Source: Suillus spraguei (taxonomy: Eukaryota > Basidiomycota > Agaricomycetes > Boletales > Suillaceae). Taken from it: a stretch of 64,000 nucleotides of DNA. Made by a program: the position numbers and the translations under genes. The notes beneath the pieces were generated by a model that saw only the letters and a program-made list of their open reading frames with translations, was not told where the DNA came from and ran no database searches. Positions 1 to 11,606 of the stretch are shown piece by piece (the stretch's first letter is position 1; the number at the start of each line of letters is the position of its first letter). Location of the stretch: contig JABCPU010000236.1 in NCBI GenBank assembly GCA_016800925.1, positions 42,073 to 106,072 of the forward strand, given 5' to 3'.

Positions 1-190
1 ACCTTATAGTAGGTGCTCAAGCGCAAAAACATCTCAGTTCTTTTCAAGAGACTGAGATGTAAGTACCTAGTCACAAGTCACCGTTTTGCCCAGGCTAATG
101 AGCACTTTAGTTACCTTGTTATCTAGGTACTTTAACCGTCAATGGAGTTCTTTTCAAGAGACTGAGATTTACCTTGTTATCTAGCGTGCC
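1..190. repeat. Short local duplication at window edge
   Basis: The phrase ttcttttcaagagactgaga occurs near 40 and again near 150, and accttgttatctag occurs near 113 and 171, so this stretch carries an imperfect local duplication. It lies immediately beyond the point where the gypsy integrase reading frame on the minus strand stops making sense. No gene is seen. Its origin (LTR edge or simple duplication) cannot be told from the window. Confidence 0.5.
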
Positions 191-209
191 CGCTCCCTCC
201 CCATTCATC

Positions 210-1956
210 TCATAATCCCAGAAACAGTAGACCATTTTCGCAGTACCAATGATCAAAGAACAGGTTTGCGATCTCATGTGCATTCATACTCATCTTGCAT
301 GGGACAAGTTGGACATCGGCACCAAGTCTATCTGTGATTGTCATGATGCTGTCGAAGCCTCGTTTGGAAGGCAGAGGGTAAATGGAATCTATAGCAATGG
401 AGTCGGCTCTCTTGTCCGGTACTGGCAGGGGATGAAGAGGGCCTGTTGGCTTCGTCATTCGGCTTTTGTTGCATGCACATTCAGGACATGATGGTATGTA
501 GCTGTCTTCAAGGTCATGTCTCATATTTGGCCAGTAATATGATTCTCTGATGCTGGCATAGGACTTGTCGATTCCAAAGTGACCTAATTGGTTGTATGCA
601 AGTCAGAAGATGGTTTCGCAGAGGTGAGTCACACAGGGGATGACCAATCTATTGTTGAGGTATAATAGTCCATCGCGTCGCTATAGTCCTGGAAGGGAGT
701 CTACCAGCTTTTCGAGTTTGGAGCACCATGGGTCCGTTGCTTAGCTGTTTTTGATGTTGGCCAGAAGGGATTTATCAGAAGTGATGGAGAGGACAAGCGT
801 GATGGGCGAACAGTGCTGTTGGATGTTGTTGGGCATGTGAATGGTTTGTTTTACATATAAGGGGCGTTGTCATCAGGTGGCAGTTGGGAGAGAGCATCGG
901 TGACGCTGTTGTCTTCACCTTGTATGTATTTGATAGTGAAGTAGTACTGTCCAAAAAATTCCTGCCAATGTGCTTGTCGTCATGACAGTTCTTGTTGGGT
1001 GAGAAAGTTTTCTAAGGTGCGGTGGTCAGTATAAACAGTGAATGGAGTCACTAGCAGTTCCATGTGCCATTTTTTGATTGCTCGCACTATTGATAACAAT
1101 TCCTTTTTGTGAACTGGATAATTGAGTTGCGCTGAACATAGTTGCATTGAGTCAAATGCCACCGGTTGAGCTGTTTGTGGCGTTGTTCCAATGCTAAGCA
1201 TTGCACCGATGCGCCAATCACTTGTGTCACAAGTCACAAAGATTTTGTTTTCACTGAGATTGTCGTGGTCAATGGTCGTGAGGCAATCTTGGCTGATCAC
1301 TAGCTGTTTGATAGTGTTGAAGGCTGTTTGATGTTCATTGTTCCAGCCAGGCCAGTCGTGCTTGCTTGCTTTTGTCATCAATGGTGTGAGAAGTCGAGTA
1401 TGGTCAGCCAGGCTTGGCAAGAACTGATCAAGGTACCATATGAGACCTAAGAAGGAGCACACATTGTTCGTCGATTTGGGTACTGGCCAGTCTAGTATGC
1501 ACTTCACTTTCGAGGTGTCTGCCTCTATTCCTGAAGCTGATATGCGGTGCCCAAGAAAATCAATTTCTGTACAAAACAATGAGGTTTTCTTTGGTGATCA
1601 AAACAAGCATGCCTTTCATAACACATCCATGACAAGTTTTACGTTTTTGGTGTGTTCAGCAACAGTTTGAGACCATATGATGATGTCATCCAAGTAAGTG
1701 TGACAGATTTTGCCAATAAGACCTCTGAGCACAATGAACATACATCGCTGGTGAGTTGCTGGTGCGTTTCGGCCACCATGTGGCATTACGGTCCACTCGT
1801 GCAGGCTTTTTGGAGTATCGATTGTGGTGTATTTGATATTGTCAGGGTGAATGCGTGTCTGAAAGAATGAATTCATCATGTCGATTTTACCAAATATCTT
1901 ACCCTTTGCGCAGTCTCGTAGTATTTGGTCAATATGAGGCAAAGGGTGGTTGTCTG
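210..1956 (-). pseudogene. Ty3/gypsy element E: reverse transcriptase (part), RNase H and integrase, decayed
   Basis: Reads 5' to 3' from 1956 down. The first part is the RT palm with the catalytic box as YLDDIIIW and the PHGGRNAPATHQRCM region (normally FGLxNAPATFQ). After a frame change comes DFLGHRISASGIEADTSK, the thumb/connection, then RNase H (VTCDTSDWRIGAML; NYPVHKKELLSIVRAIKKW; VYTDHRTLENF). Below 980 the frame is broken; a degenerate zinc-binding HHCC region and an integrase core (DSIAIDSIYPLPSKRGFDS) lie at 210-900. The integrase ends without its last catalytic residues. Several frameshifts and stops make it nonfunctional. The gag/protease half of the same element continues at 2726-6673, interrupted by three LTR insertions. 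Confidence 0.85.
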
Positions 1957-2725
1957 TGTCATATACCATACTTCTAATCTCAGATCCGATCATATCCGTC
2001 CAGATCCGATCGTTTCCATATCCGTCCGTTCCACAGATCCTGTCCGGACCCCCCATCCGAATGTACTCACTTCTCGCACCTTAACTCCCTGGTGAACATC
2101 TGCGTCTATCTCCTTTCGTCATTTCTCCTACTACCGGTACTCCGGCTGTTTATATTTCCGTCCTGTGTTACTGATCCGTTTCCTGTGTTCATTTCCGATT
2201 CATGCTTACTGATCCGCTGTGCAATAACTAATAGACTTCCGTTACACTTCATACATAGCCCTCGGTCCCGGACTTGCTGATTATCCGTCTTAGATACTTA
2301 CTGTATATAAACCACTTGTAGATCTCCGTAGAACCTTAGTTCGAATATCATCTTAGATTCTGCTCATTCTGCCTCCTCCGGACTTAAGCCACTCTCCGCT
2401 TTAAGTCACCTTCCGAGACTTAGGATTGACTCCTATAGTCCATACCTCCGACTCTATCTTCGGATAGTCCATCTCCGTTAGTTTCTAGTTAGGAACTCGT
2501 TCCGAAACTAGCCTTAATCTCTTCCCTCTCCTTACATTCCGAATTACCTTCGGACATATTATATCCGACACCTTCGGACACCCGGATCCGTCACGCAACC
2601 CCTTCTGGGTCTTCGGACGAATAACTCCTCCCTGAAATAAAGGGCATTACTCGAGAAAGGGGCACAGTGTACGAACTGAGGCCAAAGCCCTTCGGATCTC
2701 TCTACCCTTGAGTACAGTCTTAACA
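1957..2725 (-). mobile_element. Solo LTR of gypsy family B, 769 bp, TSD gtctg
   Basis: The plus strand runs from tgtcatatacc to agtcttaaca, the reverse complement of the LTRs of the complete element at 42677-50612. It has exactly the same length (769 bp). It is flanked on both sides by the identical 5-bp gtctg (1952-1956 and 2726-2730), so this is a clean insertion into the E reverse transcriptase followed by LTR-LTR recombination. It retains a TATA-like box (tatataaa) about 26 nt before an agttcgaatat motif, the predicted transcript start discussed for element B. Confidence 0.95.
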
Positions 2726-3390
2726 GTCTGGAACAGTATTAGCATTGAGAGCTTGATAATCATTTACCCAATGTGGCAAAGCCATCAGATCTTTCTTTGG
2801 AATGAGGAAAGTGGGTGAGACGAAGGAGCTTGACGGAGGTCAAAGATGGCCGGCAGCAATATGTTGATTGAGTAGTGTGTCCCAGGCTTCTCTATATTCT
2901 GTGGCATGTTATATCATCGGCATTGTATTACTGTATTAGGGTCCTTCAATGTGATCTGATGCACAATATCTGTTGGTAGTTCGTTAATATACGGGATGTC
3001 ATCTGGAAACCTATCATTGTATTTTCGACACATCTCTGTGTCAAGTCACTCAAGATGTTCCTTATTAGCCTTGATAAAGGCCAAAGTGTCGATGCGTCAT
3101 CATAACAGGCTGACGACATTTGGGGATTCCGTCATCACATTGGTATTGTTGATGCGATTCACGAGCACATTTTTGAGTTCTTTTATGACGTCTTTCCACA
3201 GTTTTGATATTTGAGGCTGTGTCAGGATATTCACTTTTACATGTTCTTTGTGTCATGGAGGATTAAGAAGATTATAATTTGATTCTTTCATGATACAGGT
3301 GCAGGAGTCATGATCTATAACAAGACAATTGTGTGATAAGAAAGGTCCTCCAAGGAGGAGTGGCACTGCAAGATTAGGCACAATGATCGC
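2726..3390 (-). pseudogene. Gypsy element E: protease C-terminal edge and RT N-terminal region
   Basis: On the minus strand the sequence reads LGGPFLSHNCLVIDHDS, the conserved end of the retropepsin-like domain of basidiomycete gypsy elements. This is followed by a linker and the N-terminal RT region (around 3260-2760), in several frames because of small indels. The catalytic aspartate segment of the protease would lie upstream, where family A sequence (3391-3770) now sits, and is missing. The RT continues at 1956 beyond the solo LTR. Confidence 0.7.
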
Positions 3391-3770
3391 TGTAAAGATA
3401 CAACCTAACCTGGGCTGTAGATAAACTACCTCCTAAGTTAGTATGTGTGGTCTTGCGCTCCATCTAGTCTGCTTCACTTGCGAAACAAGAGTGTTTGACC
3501 CTAAAGGGGGATGCCTGTTAGTATGGTTAAGTTCGAGTCAAACCGATGTGCAAATGTAGCATCGTAGTCAGCAGTAAGTTGCCGTGGTCAGCGATGATGC
3601 CGCTGGAACTAGCTTCGTATGTAGCAGTGCTACCGTAGTTGAGTTAAAGTCAGTAACAGTAACATCGAGCAAGCAATGGTGAGCGATAATATCTGCAGTA
3701 GCAGTAAGGTTGCGAGCAGGGCAAGGAAACAGTAAAGAAGGCCATGGTACTTTCAGCGGTAAGGTTGGGC
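3391..3770 (+). repeat. Family A LTR-like repeat, 5' part only
   Basis: Starts with tgtaaagatacaacctaacc and matches the first ~380 bp of full family A copies (for example 38844 onwards). It ends in the gcggtaa-rich central part. The missing 3' half and the missing protease coding sequence next to it suggest insertion followed by a deletion. Confidence 0.8.
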
Positions 3771-4463
3771 GGTTTCGAGAGGGGCTATGCACATGTCATC
3801 CTCAGAGTCTGATCCATCTTCGAGGACCAAAGATGGCATCACTGCTCCTACAGGTCCTACAGTGACAATGGTCTTGGTTCTTGGTTTTGCAGTGACAGCG
3901 TCTGTTTCCATTAGGGTCTTGTATGAAGAGGCTTCTGGTGCACCGTCCATGCAGTCTTTGGACTGATGCGATATGTAGAACTTTCGACACTTGAAGCAGC
4001 CTTTGTGTTTTATCAACAAGGCACGTTCAGCTTCTGTTAATGGACTTAAGTGTGTGGATGACATGTACGTCTTGGCATATGATGGTTTGTTGAATGAAGA
4101 CAAAGTGGTGTTGCATTTTGAAGTCTTGTGTATCTCTTCAGCCATTTTTCTGTGAGAGGCGAGGTCCTCAAGATGTGCCTCATTGAGGAGTTTGATCGCT
4201 TCAATCCAATCTTTAAGTGAAAGGTTGTCAGCAAGCTTCGCTCTGAATACAGGAATTGAGAGTTCATTGCAGATGTGCGCTTCGAGTTGGTCATGAAGTT
4301 GAACTTCAGAGAGATAAGCCAGGTTTCCATATAGCAAAGTGTTTTGGTTTTGGATGTCCAATGCCCACTCATAGAATGGGCGGCTTCCTTGACATGAACC
4401 TAAGACCTTTTTGCGTAGTTTGATGGCCCAGTGGCTTTCGAGTCAAGCATTCCTGAAAACTGT
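3771..4463 (-). pseudogene. Gypsy element E: gag C-terminal half with zinc knuckle
   Basis: An open frame from 4361 to 3753 carries a gag-like helical region and a zinc knuckle CFKCRKFYISHQSKDC (CX2CX6HX4C, the spacing seen in many basidiomycete gag proteins). An acidic tail (EDGSDSEDD) leads toward the protease. The frame just upstream (4463-4362) continues the gag after a small shift (FYEWALDIQNQNTLLYG). The N-terminal half is found at 6373-6673 on the other side of a nested pair of family A repeats, so the gag gene was split by that insertion. Confidence 0.75.
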
Positions 4464-6372
4464 TGTAAAAATACAACCTAGCTTGGGCTGTAGATAAACC
4501 ACTGCCTAAACTAGTATGTTAGTCTTGCGCTCCATCTAGTCTGCTTCACTTGTAAGAACAAGAGCATTCGACCCTAAAGGGGGATGCCTATTTAGTATGG
4601 TCAAGTTCGAGTCTAACTTATTTGCAAAACAAGCGTCCAAGTCAGCGGTAAGTTGCCATGGTCAGCGATAATACCACCGGAACTAGCGTCATGTGTAGCG
4701 GTGCTACCATCGTCGAGATAAAGTCAGTAACAGTTGCGTCTAGCGAGCGATGTCGAGCAGTGGTCTCAGCAGTAGTGGTAAGGTTGCGAGTGGTGCAAAG
4801 AAACAGTAAAGAAGTCTGCGGTACTTTCAGTGGTAAAGTAGTGGAGTGTGAGAAGTTCAGTCAAAAGTAACAATCAAAAGTCCAGCGGTATGCCGGCAGT
4901 AACGGAGAACGAGTGTGATGTATTAACAAGCGATAAGGGAACTTTAAAGACTATGTCCACTACTGGATTGATCCAGAGCTAGACAATAATCCTGACCTAT
5001 AGTACGTGCAATGGTGTAAAATCAGGTACTGTATCGTGTGGGGTACACGGTGCTTATATCCTAATTTGTATGTACTCAGAATACTCTAGGCAGGATCAGT
5101 AGCGCTGGAGTGTAGTAACCGCCGTAAGTAAACATAGCACGAGGCGCTGCGGTGTAACAAACATATTGGTGCTGGGCTTAAAACCCCATATTTTGACACT
5201 CGTCTCACATCTACAGGAGCTACCACTAGTCCATGGCCTTCTTACCCCTTTAGCAGTAACCAGCGGCATCCCACGCTTACCGCACACTGTACCGACTGCC
5301 GCACCACATTCCATGAACCGATGTCCTTCCATGTCCTTGCCGCGTCCGCATAGCTCCATTTGGTGCATAGTTTGTTTCCTGTTTGTTATCACTGATTCCA
5401 CGGCAAGCGTTATTACATGTTGCCTCGTGCTGCAGCACCTCGTGCTATGTTTACTTATGGCAGTTACTACACTCCAGCGCTACTGATCTCGCCTAGAGTA
5501 TTCCGAATACATACAAATTAGGATATAAGCACCATGTACCCCACATGATAGAGCACCTGATTTTACACCATCGCACGTACTATAGGTCAGGATTATTGTC
5601 TAGCTCTGGATCAACCCAGTAGTGGACATAGTCTTTGAAGTTCCCTTATCGCTTGTTAATACATCACACTCGTTCTCCGTTACCACCGGCATACTGCTGG
5701 ACTTTTGATTGTTACTTTTGACTGAACTTCTCACGCTCTGCTACTTTACCGCTGAAAGTACCACGGACTTCTTTACTGTTTCTTTGCACCGCTCGCAACC
5801 TTACCGCTACCACTGAGACCACCGCTCGACATCACTCGCTAGATGCAACTGTTACTGACCTTATCTCAACGATGGTAGCACCGCAGCACACGATGCTAGT
5901 TCCGGCAGTATCATTGCTGACTGCGGCAACTTACCGCTGACTCAGACGCTTGTTTCGCAAATAAGTTAGACTCGAACTTGACCATACTAAATAGGCATCC
6001 CCCTTTAGGGTCGAATGCTCTTGTTCTTACAAGTGAAGCAGACTAGACGGAGCGCAAGACTAACATACTAGTTTAGGCAGTGGTTTATCTACAGCCCAAG
6101 CTAGGTTGTATCTTTACAGCAGCACGAGGCAACATGTAATAATGCTTGCCGTGGAATCAGTGATAACAAACAGGAAACAAACTACGCACCAAATGGAGCT
6201 ATGCAGACGCGGCAAGGACATGGAAAGACATCGGTTCGTGGAACAAGGTGCAGCAGTCAGTACGGTGTGCGGTAAGCGTGGGATGCCACTGGTACTGCTA
6301 AATGGGGTAAGACGGCCATGGACAAGTGTCAAAATATGGGGTTTTAAGCCCAGCGCCAATATGTTCGTTACA
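4464..6372 (+). mobile_element. Family A LTR-like repeat, interrupted by a second, inverted copy
   Basis: The plus-strand copy consists of 4464-5152 and 6119-6372 and runs from tgtaaaaatac to ttcgttaca. It is interrupted at 5153-6118 by a complete copy in the opposite orientation. Joining the flanks restores the sequence seen uninterrupted near 37800 (gctgcggcacgagg). The outer copy splits the gag gene of element E. Flanks ctgt (4460-4463) and ccat (6373-6376) may be a worn 4-bp duplication differing by two transitions. Confidence 0.85.
5153..6118 (-). mobile_element. Family A LTR-like repeat, full copy (966 bp) nested in another copy
   Basis: The plus strand runs from tgtaacaaacatattgg to gttgtatctttaca, the reverse complement of the family consensus. 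Flanks gcgg (5149-5152) and gcag (6119-6122) fit a 4-bp target duplication with one change. Because it lies head-on inside another copy, the locus is a large imperfect inverted repeat that could form a long hairpin in a read-through transcript. Confidence 0.85.
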
Positions 6373-6673
6373 CCATCATGTATTGTGTGAAGGTCCTGGC
6401 GTTAAGTGTAGCTTGCTGTGTCTTATACCATGTGTGAAGGCGGGGATCTAATATTCCAGATGCTACCATCTTTACTTGATCAGCCTCTTCCACCAACTTG
6501 TGTAGAAAATACATCTTGCAAGCACTTTCCCAGTCATGGGCAACTTGCAGCATGATTTTGCCTGCAGTGAGTTTGGGTGGTTTATTTGGAGCTGTCTGAT
6601 CCACTGTGGCTGATTTCGTCATAGTGCAGGAGCAAATGGAGGTTATATGCACATTTTTGGAGTCTGACTCCAA
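6373..6673 (-). pseudogene. Gypsy element E: gag N-terminal part
   Basis: The frame starting at the ATG near 6673 contains KPPKLTAGKIMLQVAHDWESAC followed by DPRLHTWYKTQQATL, the pattern of the N-terminal capsid-like region of basidiomycete gag proteins (helical segment ending in DPRxxxW). It runs into the family A insertion at 6372, and the reading resumes at 4463. With the pieces below it defines element E as reading from about 6.7 kb down to 0.2 kb on the minus strand. Confidence 0.65.
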
Positions 6674-7572
6674 TGAAGAATCACTGTATGTTCTTGTGGA
6701 TGCGGTATGTGTATTATGAGTGATGTTGGATGGAATTGAGGTTAAGGTTGATATTAGTTTGGGAGGGGACTGTCATATTTGGTTCCTTGCACGCTGACGC
6801 ATAGTCAAGGAAGTAGGGACAGTGAGTTTTCTTTGTATGGAAGACAGTTTGACAGGTCTGGTAGCACGTGGGTAGCCCGGCAGTTTGAGAGATAGTCATT
6901 TGGTTTAAACAACACAAGTTCTGTTTCTGTTAAAAAAAAAGTGAAACCCCACACGGGAGAGACAAGGAACACTAAACAGATCAAACAAGGTAACAGGACA
7001 AAACTGTGGATTCTTAGTGCATTGTACTAATAAGTAGGTGATGGTAGGTTGGAGACCCGAGTTCCCTTGAACTCATACAAGGTTTGCGGAATATAAGGGG
7101 ATATGTCACATGATGTATGATAATGTAAGCAAGTCATAAGCAGTCAGCTTACAGAGTGTTAGATTCTGCATCCAAGAGCCCCTATCTGGAAGAAGATAGA
7201 GATATCCAGAAATGATATCCGGAAGTATTTTAGGTCATGTGACCTGTCATCCAGATTAGGTTACTCCTCTTAAATCAATGGACTTCCTGTCAAGTAGCAG
7301 AGCAGACTAATACTCATCCATAGAAATGATAGCATAGCGTACAGCTACTTACTCCAGACTCTGTCATATCATTGGAGATGATGATGAAGATACTCCATAC
7401 ATATTTAGTATAAGAACAACATGTAAAACTACAAGTTAAAGGGTAGAAATAAGAAATCTATTCTGTACTGAAGTTACTCTACTCCTATAAACCAGATTTC
7501 CAATTCTTTCTGGTTCCTAACTTAGTCCGCTCTTCCAGAACCCCTATTTCTGGAATACCTTCAGAAAACATC
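6674..7572. other. No gene seen; probable element E leader and decayed repeat DNA
   Basis: The stretch directly upstream of the gag start (to about 6950) could be the untranslated leader of element E, but no LTR boundary with a target duplication was found. From 6950 to 7572 the sequence is AT-rich and has no convincing reading frame. Its style (short repeats of ccagaa/tctgga around 7170-7560) resembles LTR-D near 51.4 kb, so it may be another decayed LTR. Confidence 0.3.
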
Positions 7573-7904
7573 TTGGAAACCTCCTATGAAAATCCTTCAG
7601 ATTCCCTTTGGAAACTTCATTGGAAACTCATCTGGAAGCTCCAGATTCTTTTCCCCCTATACTCCAGCAATAACTTTATCAGAGAGCTCCACCACACCAT
7701 TCCCAACACCATGAATGCCATGCACAAATGCCCAGTGCACGTCAGCAACTGCCGACATGGCTCAGACAAGTATGGGACAACAGACAGGAGCAGAGAACAA
7801 GTATACAAGGTTGACCATCACTGGGATGAGTTGTTGGACATTGCCAGAAATAGTAATATGGCTGAGCATCGCAGGGACGAGCTTTCAGACAGGCTTGGTC
7901 TCAG
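7573..7904 (+). pseudogene. Unidentified reading frame interrupted by a family A insertion
   Basis: The frame starting at 7573 is open through 7904. With the family A insertion (7905-8851) and its tcag duplication removed, it continues for about nine codons to a stop. The predicted peptide is about 120 residues, contains a few Cys/His (KCPVHVSNCRH) and has no domain I recognise. It could be a piece of a retroelement gag or chance. Confidence 0.25.
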
Positions 7905-8851
7905 TGTAACAAACATATTGGCACTGTCCTTAAAACCCTATCTTTTAGTGCACATCTCACGTCTATGGGTATCTCCACTTGTTCATGGTCGTCTTACTCC
8001 TTTAGCATATGCCAGCGGCATCACATGCTTACCGCACACTGTACTGATTGCCACACCATGTTCCATGAACCGGTGTCCTTCCATGTCCTTGCCTCGTCTG
8101 CATAGCTCCATTTGGTGCATAGTTTGTACATGACCACTTATCACTGATTCTACGGCAAGTCTTATTACATGTTGCCTCGCCCTGCAGCTGCCTCATGCTA
8201 TGTTTACATATTGGTGGTTACTTCATTCGAGCACTACTGATTTCGCATAACACATCCGGAGTACATATGAAATAGGATATAAGCACCACATAGCCCGCAC
8301 GATACAGTACCTCATTTTTCACCATACTATAGGTCAGGATTAGAGTCTAGCTCTGGATTCACCCAGTAGTGGACTTAGTCTTTAAAGTTCCTTATCACTC
8401 GTGAATTGATATCACTCATTCGCCATTACCACTGGACTTTTTGACTCCTATTTTGACTTCGCTTCACGCTCACCGCTGCTTTACCACTGAAAGTACTGCG
8501 TTTTTCTTTATTGTTTCTTCTGCACCGCTCGCACCTTACCGCTACTGCTGACATTACTGCTCACTATTACTCACTCTATGCTACATTTTCAGGCATTGTT
8601 TCAGTCATGCTAGTACCACTACTTATGACGCTAGTTCCGGTGGCACCATCACTAACCGCGGCAACTTACCACTGACTGCAGCATCATATTGGCACATTGG
8701 TTTGACAGTAACTCGACTATACTAACAGGTATCCCCCTTTGGGGTTGAACACTCTTGCTTAGCAAGTGGAGCAGACTAGACAGAGCACAAGACTCACATA
8801 CTAGCTTAGGAGGTAGTTTATCTATGGCCCAGGCTAGGTTGTATCTTTACA
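7905..8851 (-). mobile_element. Family A LTR-like repeat, full copy (947 bp), 4-bp TSD tcag
   Basis: The plus strand runs from tgtaacaaacatattgg to ggttgtatctttaca. It is flanked by tcag at 7901-7904 and tcag at 8852-8855. This is one of two copies with a perfect target duplication and fixes the family's duplication length at 4 bp, unlike the 5 bp of families B and C. No protein-coding content is visible inside. Confidence 0.9.
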
Positions 8852-9004
8852 TCAGCACAAGTATTGACTTGCAACGAAGATGATGACTGGGCCATGACAT
8901 GCTGCCACTTGCAACTAAGGCATGAGTAGGAACTGGGAGAAGGATTTCTGCAATCAATGTTAAATTTAGACATTTTGATGTGACAATATAGTGTAAAAAC
9001 CAGT

Positions 9005-9480
9005 TGTTACAATTGTACGTGCCCCTATTCATTTCTCTTTGCTTCTTTACTTGTACATCATATCGCATGACTCTGATTCATATGCTCAATGCATCTGTAC
9101 TATAGTTGCCTTCCTTATTTGGATACGCACTTACTTTCCCACACCTCTCTTGGTCCGTGCGCACATATTGGTCTATTTAAGCATGTTGTACTTGTAGTAG
9201 ATTCTTTACTTTAATCTTACTGGGTTTTACCTGGAACTTCCTTCGCTTAGGTCTCCAACCTAAGTCGTCCTTGAATCGTCTCTAAGTCTAAGCACTCCTT
9301 AGCCTTAGTCTCTATTCTCGTAGAACCTCTTAGACTTATATTAGAGGTCGAACCCTTGATCGTACTCGGAATGTGTTCCTTGTACTTTCACCTTGTCCTC
9401 CTTTGGACATTGTAAGAACTTCTCAGCAGACCATCTGTGTCTTTTCACTGTCGCTGGTGACACCACCCCAGTTTGTAACA
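9005..9480 (+). mobile_element. Solo LTR of gypsy family C, 476 bp, TSD ccagt
   Basis: Runs from tgttacaattgtacgtgccc to ccccagtttgtaaca and is flanked by ccagt at 9000-9004 and 9481-9485. The same LTR occurs at 18017 (attached to a gypsy pol), 42568/50979 and 51616. It includes a cctatttaag-type TATA region (around 9172-9182). Confidence 0.95.
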
Positions 9481-9540
9481 CCAGTAAGGCTCCGGCTGTG
9501 AGTTTCATAGGGTGTGCGACCTGCTAAAATAAGAGTGCGC

Positions 9541-10455
9541 CATAAAGATACAACCTAACCTGGGCTGTAGATAAACTACTTCCTAAGTTAGTATGTGTGG
9601 TCTTGCACTCCATCTAGTCTGCTTCACTTGTTGAACAAGAGCATTCGACCCTAAAGGGGGATGTTTGTTAGTATAGTCAAGTTCAAGTCAAACCAATGTG
9701 TGAATATGATGTCGTAGTCAGTGGTAAGCTGCCACAGCTAGCGTGGTAAGTAGCAGTACTAGCACAGTTGAAACAATGCCTGTAAATGTAGCGTTGAGCA
9801 AGCGATAATGTCTGCGGTAGCGGTAAGATGCGAGTGGTGCAAAGAAACAGTAAAGAAATCTGCAGTACTTTCAGCAGTAAAGTAGCGGTGAGTGTGAAGT
9901 CCAGTCAAAATAGGGGTCAAGAATCTATTGGTATGCCAGCAGTAACGGTGAATGAGCGATATCGATTTACAAGCAGTAAAGAACTTTTAAAGACTATGCC
10001 TACTACTGGGTAGATCCAGAGCTAGACACTAATCCTGACCTATAGTACGGTGAAAATGAGGTACTGTATTGTGTGGGGTACGTGGTGCTTATATCCTAAA
10101 TCGTATGTACTCAGGATGCATTAGGGGAAATCAGTAGCGCTCAAGTACAGTAACCGCTGTATGTAAACGTAGCGCGAGGTGGCTGCAGCATGAGGCAACA
10201 TGTAATAAGACTTGCTGTGGACTCAGTGATAACAAACTATGCACCAAATGGAGCTATGCAGATGAGGCAAGGACATGGAAGGACATCAGTATGTGGAATG
10301 TGGTGCGGCAATCAGTATGGTGTGCGGTAAGAGTGAGATGCCACCGGTATGCACTAAAGGAGTAAGACAGCCTTTGGACAAGTGGAAACTCCTATAGACG
10401 TGAGATGAGTGCTAAAAGATAGGGTTTTGAGGCCAGTGCCAATATGTTTGTTACA
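9541..10455 (+). mobile_element. Family A LTR-like repeat, nearly full copy (915 bp)
   Basis: Begins cataaagatacaacctaacc (the usual TG replaced by CA) and ends ccaatatgtttgttaca. Flanks gcgc (9537-9540) and gtgt (10456-10459) could be a 4-bp duplication altered by two C-to-T changes. The interior carries the many short gcggta/agcggt motifs typical of the family. Confidence 0.8.
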
Positions 10456-10968
10456 GTGTTGAATAGTTAGATGAATCATTAGCAATAGTTATGCGATAAT
10501 GAAAGTTATAATTCTGTGACCAAAGATGATGAGACTGATCTGATTGCCTGTTGAAATGAGTGTACATGAGCTATTTTATACTGTGAAACACTAAGGGTCC
10601 TTAGGTATGGAAAGGCCGAACAATTAGGTGAAAATGGCTGCAGAAGGATGTGGTGTTGAGCCTGACAGGGTAGAGTAGAGAGAAAGGAAAGAGAGTACGA
10701 GAATTGAGTGAGTGGCACTATGAAGGGGTATGGTATTTGACAGAGTTGACAAGAGTTTTGCTTTTTTTTGACAGGGTAGCGGAGAGGGACTAAGGGCCAA
10801 TATATGAGGAAGGGATGATGGCAAATGACAATGGAGTTGAGCTGAGGCGGTGGTTGTTGATGGTGGTCAAGGTAAGCATTACTTTGGCTATTTCTGGATG
10901 CAGGTGATTAGTAATCACTACAATAGACACCTAGTAAATACTTACATATTTTTCAAAAAAGTGTGAAG
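10456..10968. other. No gene seen
   Basis: Intergenic, with short minus-strand frames rich in Ser, Leu and Pro that have no recognisable domain and look like chance. Purine-rich on the plus strand from 10670 to 10800. Confidence 0.4.
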
Positions 10969-11105
10969 CCTACAAAAAAGAGGTTCAAATGGGTTTGAAC
11001 CTATTCACTACCAGCCTGAACCCTAAACCTTGGACTGGACCATGTGTCCAGTTTGAAAAGGTTCAGGTTTGAACCGAGGTTCAGAACCAGACTGCAGCAG
11101 CACTA
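10969..11105. repeat. hAT-type terminal repeat remnant or MITE
   Basis: The reverse complement of 11061-11105 (tagtgctgctgcagtctggttc and onward through cggttcaaacctgaacc) closely matches the left end of the hAT element at 53245 (tagtgatgcggaagtccggttc and the same cggttcaaacctgaacc). The preceding 80 bp hold another aggttcaaa/tttgaacct palindrome. No clear left end or 8-bp duplication was found, so this is a remnant or a small non-autonomous derivative. Confidence 0.6.
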
Positions 11106-11320
11106 GATGAGAGTCAATGAATAAATAAACTGTCATCCAGTCAGAGAGTGTGAGATTTTTATGAGATGAAGGTGAACTGTCAAGTGAAAGAGCTGAAGTT
11201 TGAGGAGTGTCCTTTGTGATAATTTTCCACTATTTCACAGGTCAGTTGTATGCTGCAGGCTTATCATGGGGTTTACGCTTCAAGTTTAGTGACATTTTTG
11301 TGTATGATAGTTCAAAAAAA

Positions 11321-11606
11321 CAAGTTGAGCAAGCAATAGCGAATGGTGATGTCAGCAGTAGCGGTAAGGTGCAAGTGGTGCAGAAGAAACAATGAAGAGA
11401 ACCGCAGCACTTTCAGTGGTAAAGCAGTGGTGTGCATGAAGTCAAGTCAAAATAGGAGTCAAAAGTCCAGCGGTAATGGTGAATGAGCAATCTCAATTTA
11501 ATGAGCAATAAGGAAACTAAAGACTAAGTCTACTACTGGGTGGTTCTAGAGCTAGACACTAATCCTGACCTATAGTATGGTGAAAATAAGGTACTGTACT
11601 GTGTGG
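11321..11606 (+). repeat. Family A repeat fragment (central part)
   Basis: Matches the central part of family A (ttgagcaagcaatag through gacctatagtatggtg). It then abuts an inverted fragment at 11607. Both ends are truncated. Confidence 0.7.

Noticed and set aside
10506..10824. Ser/Leu/Pro-rich minus-strand frames
   Set aside because: Low-complexity translation of a purine-rich stretch; no domain or partner frame.
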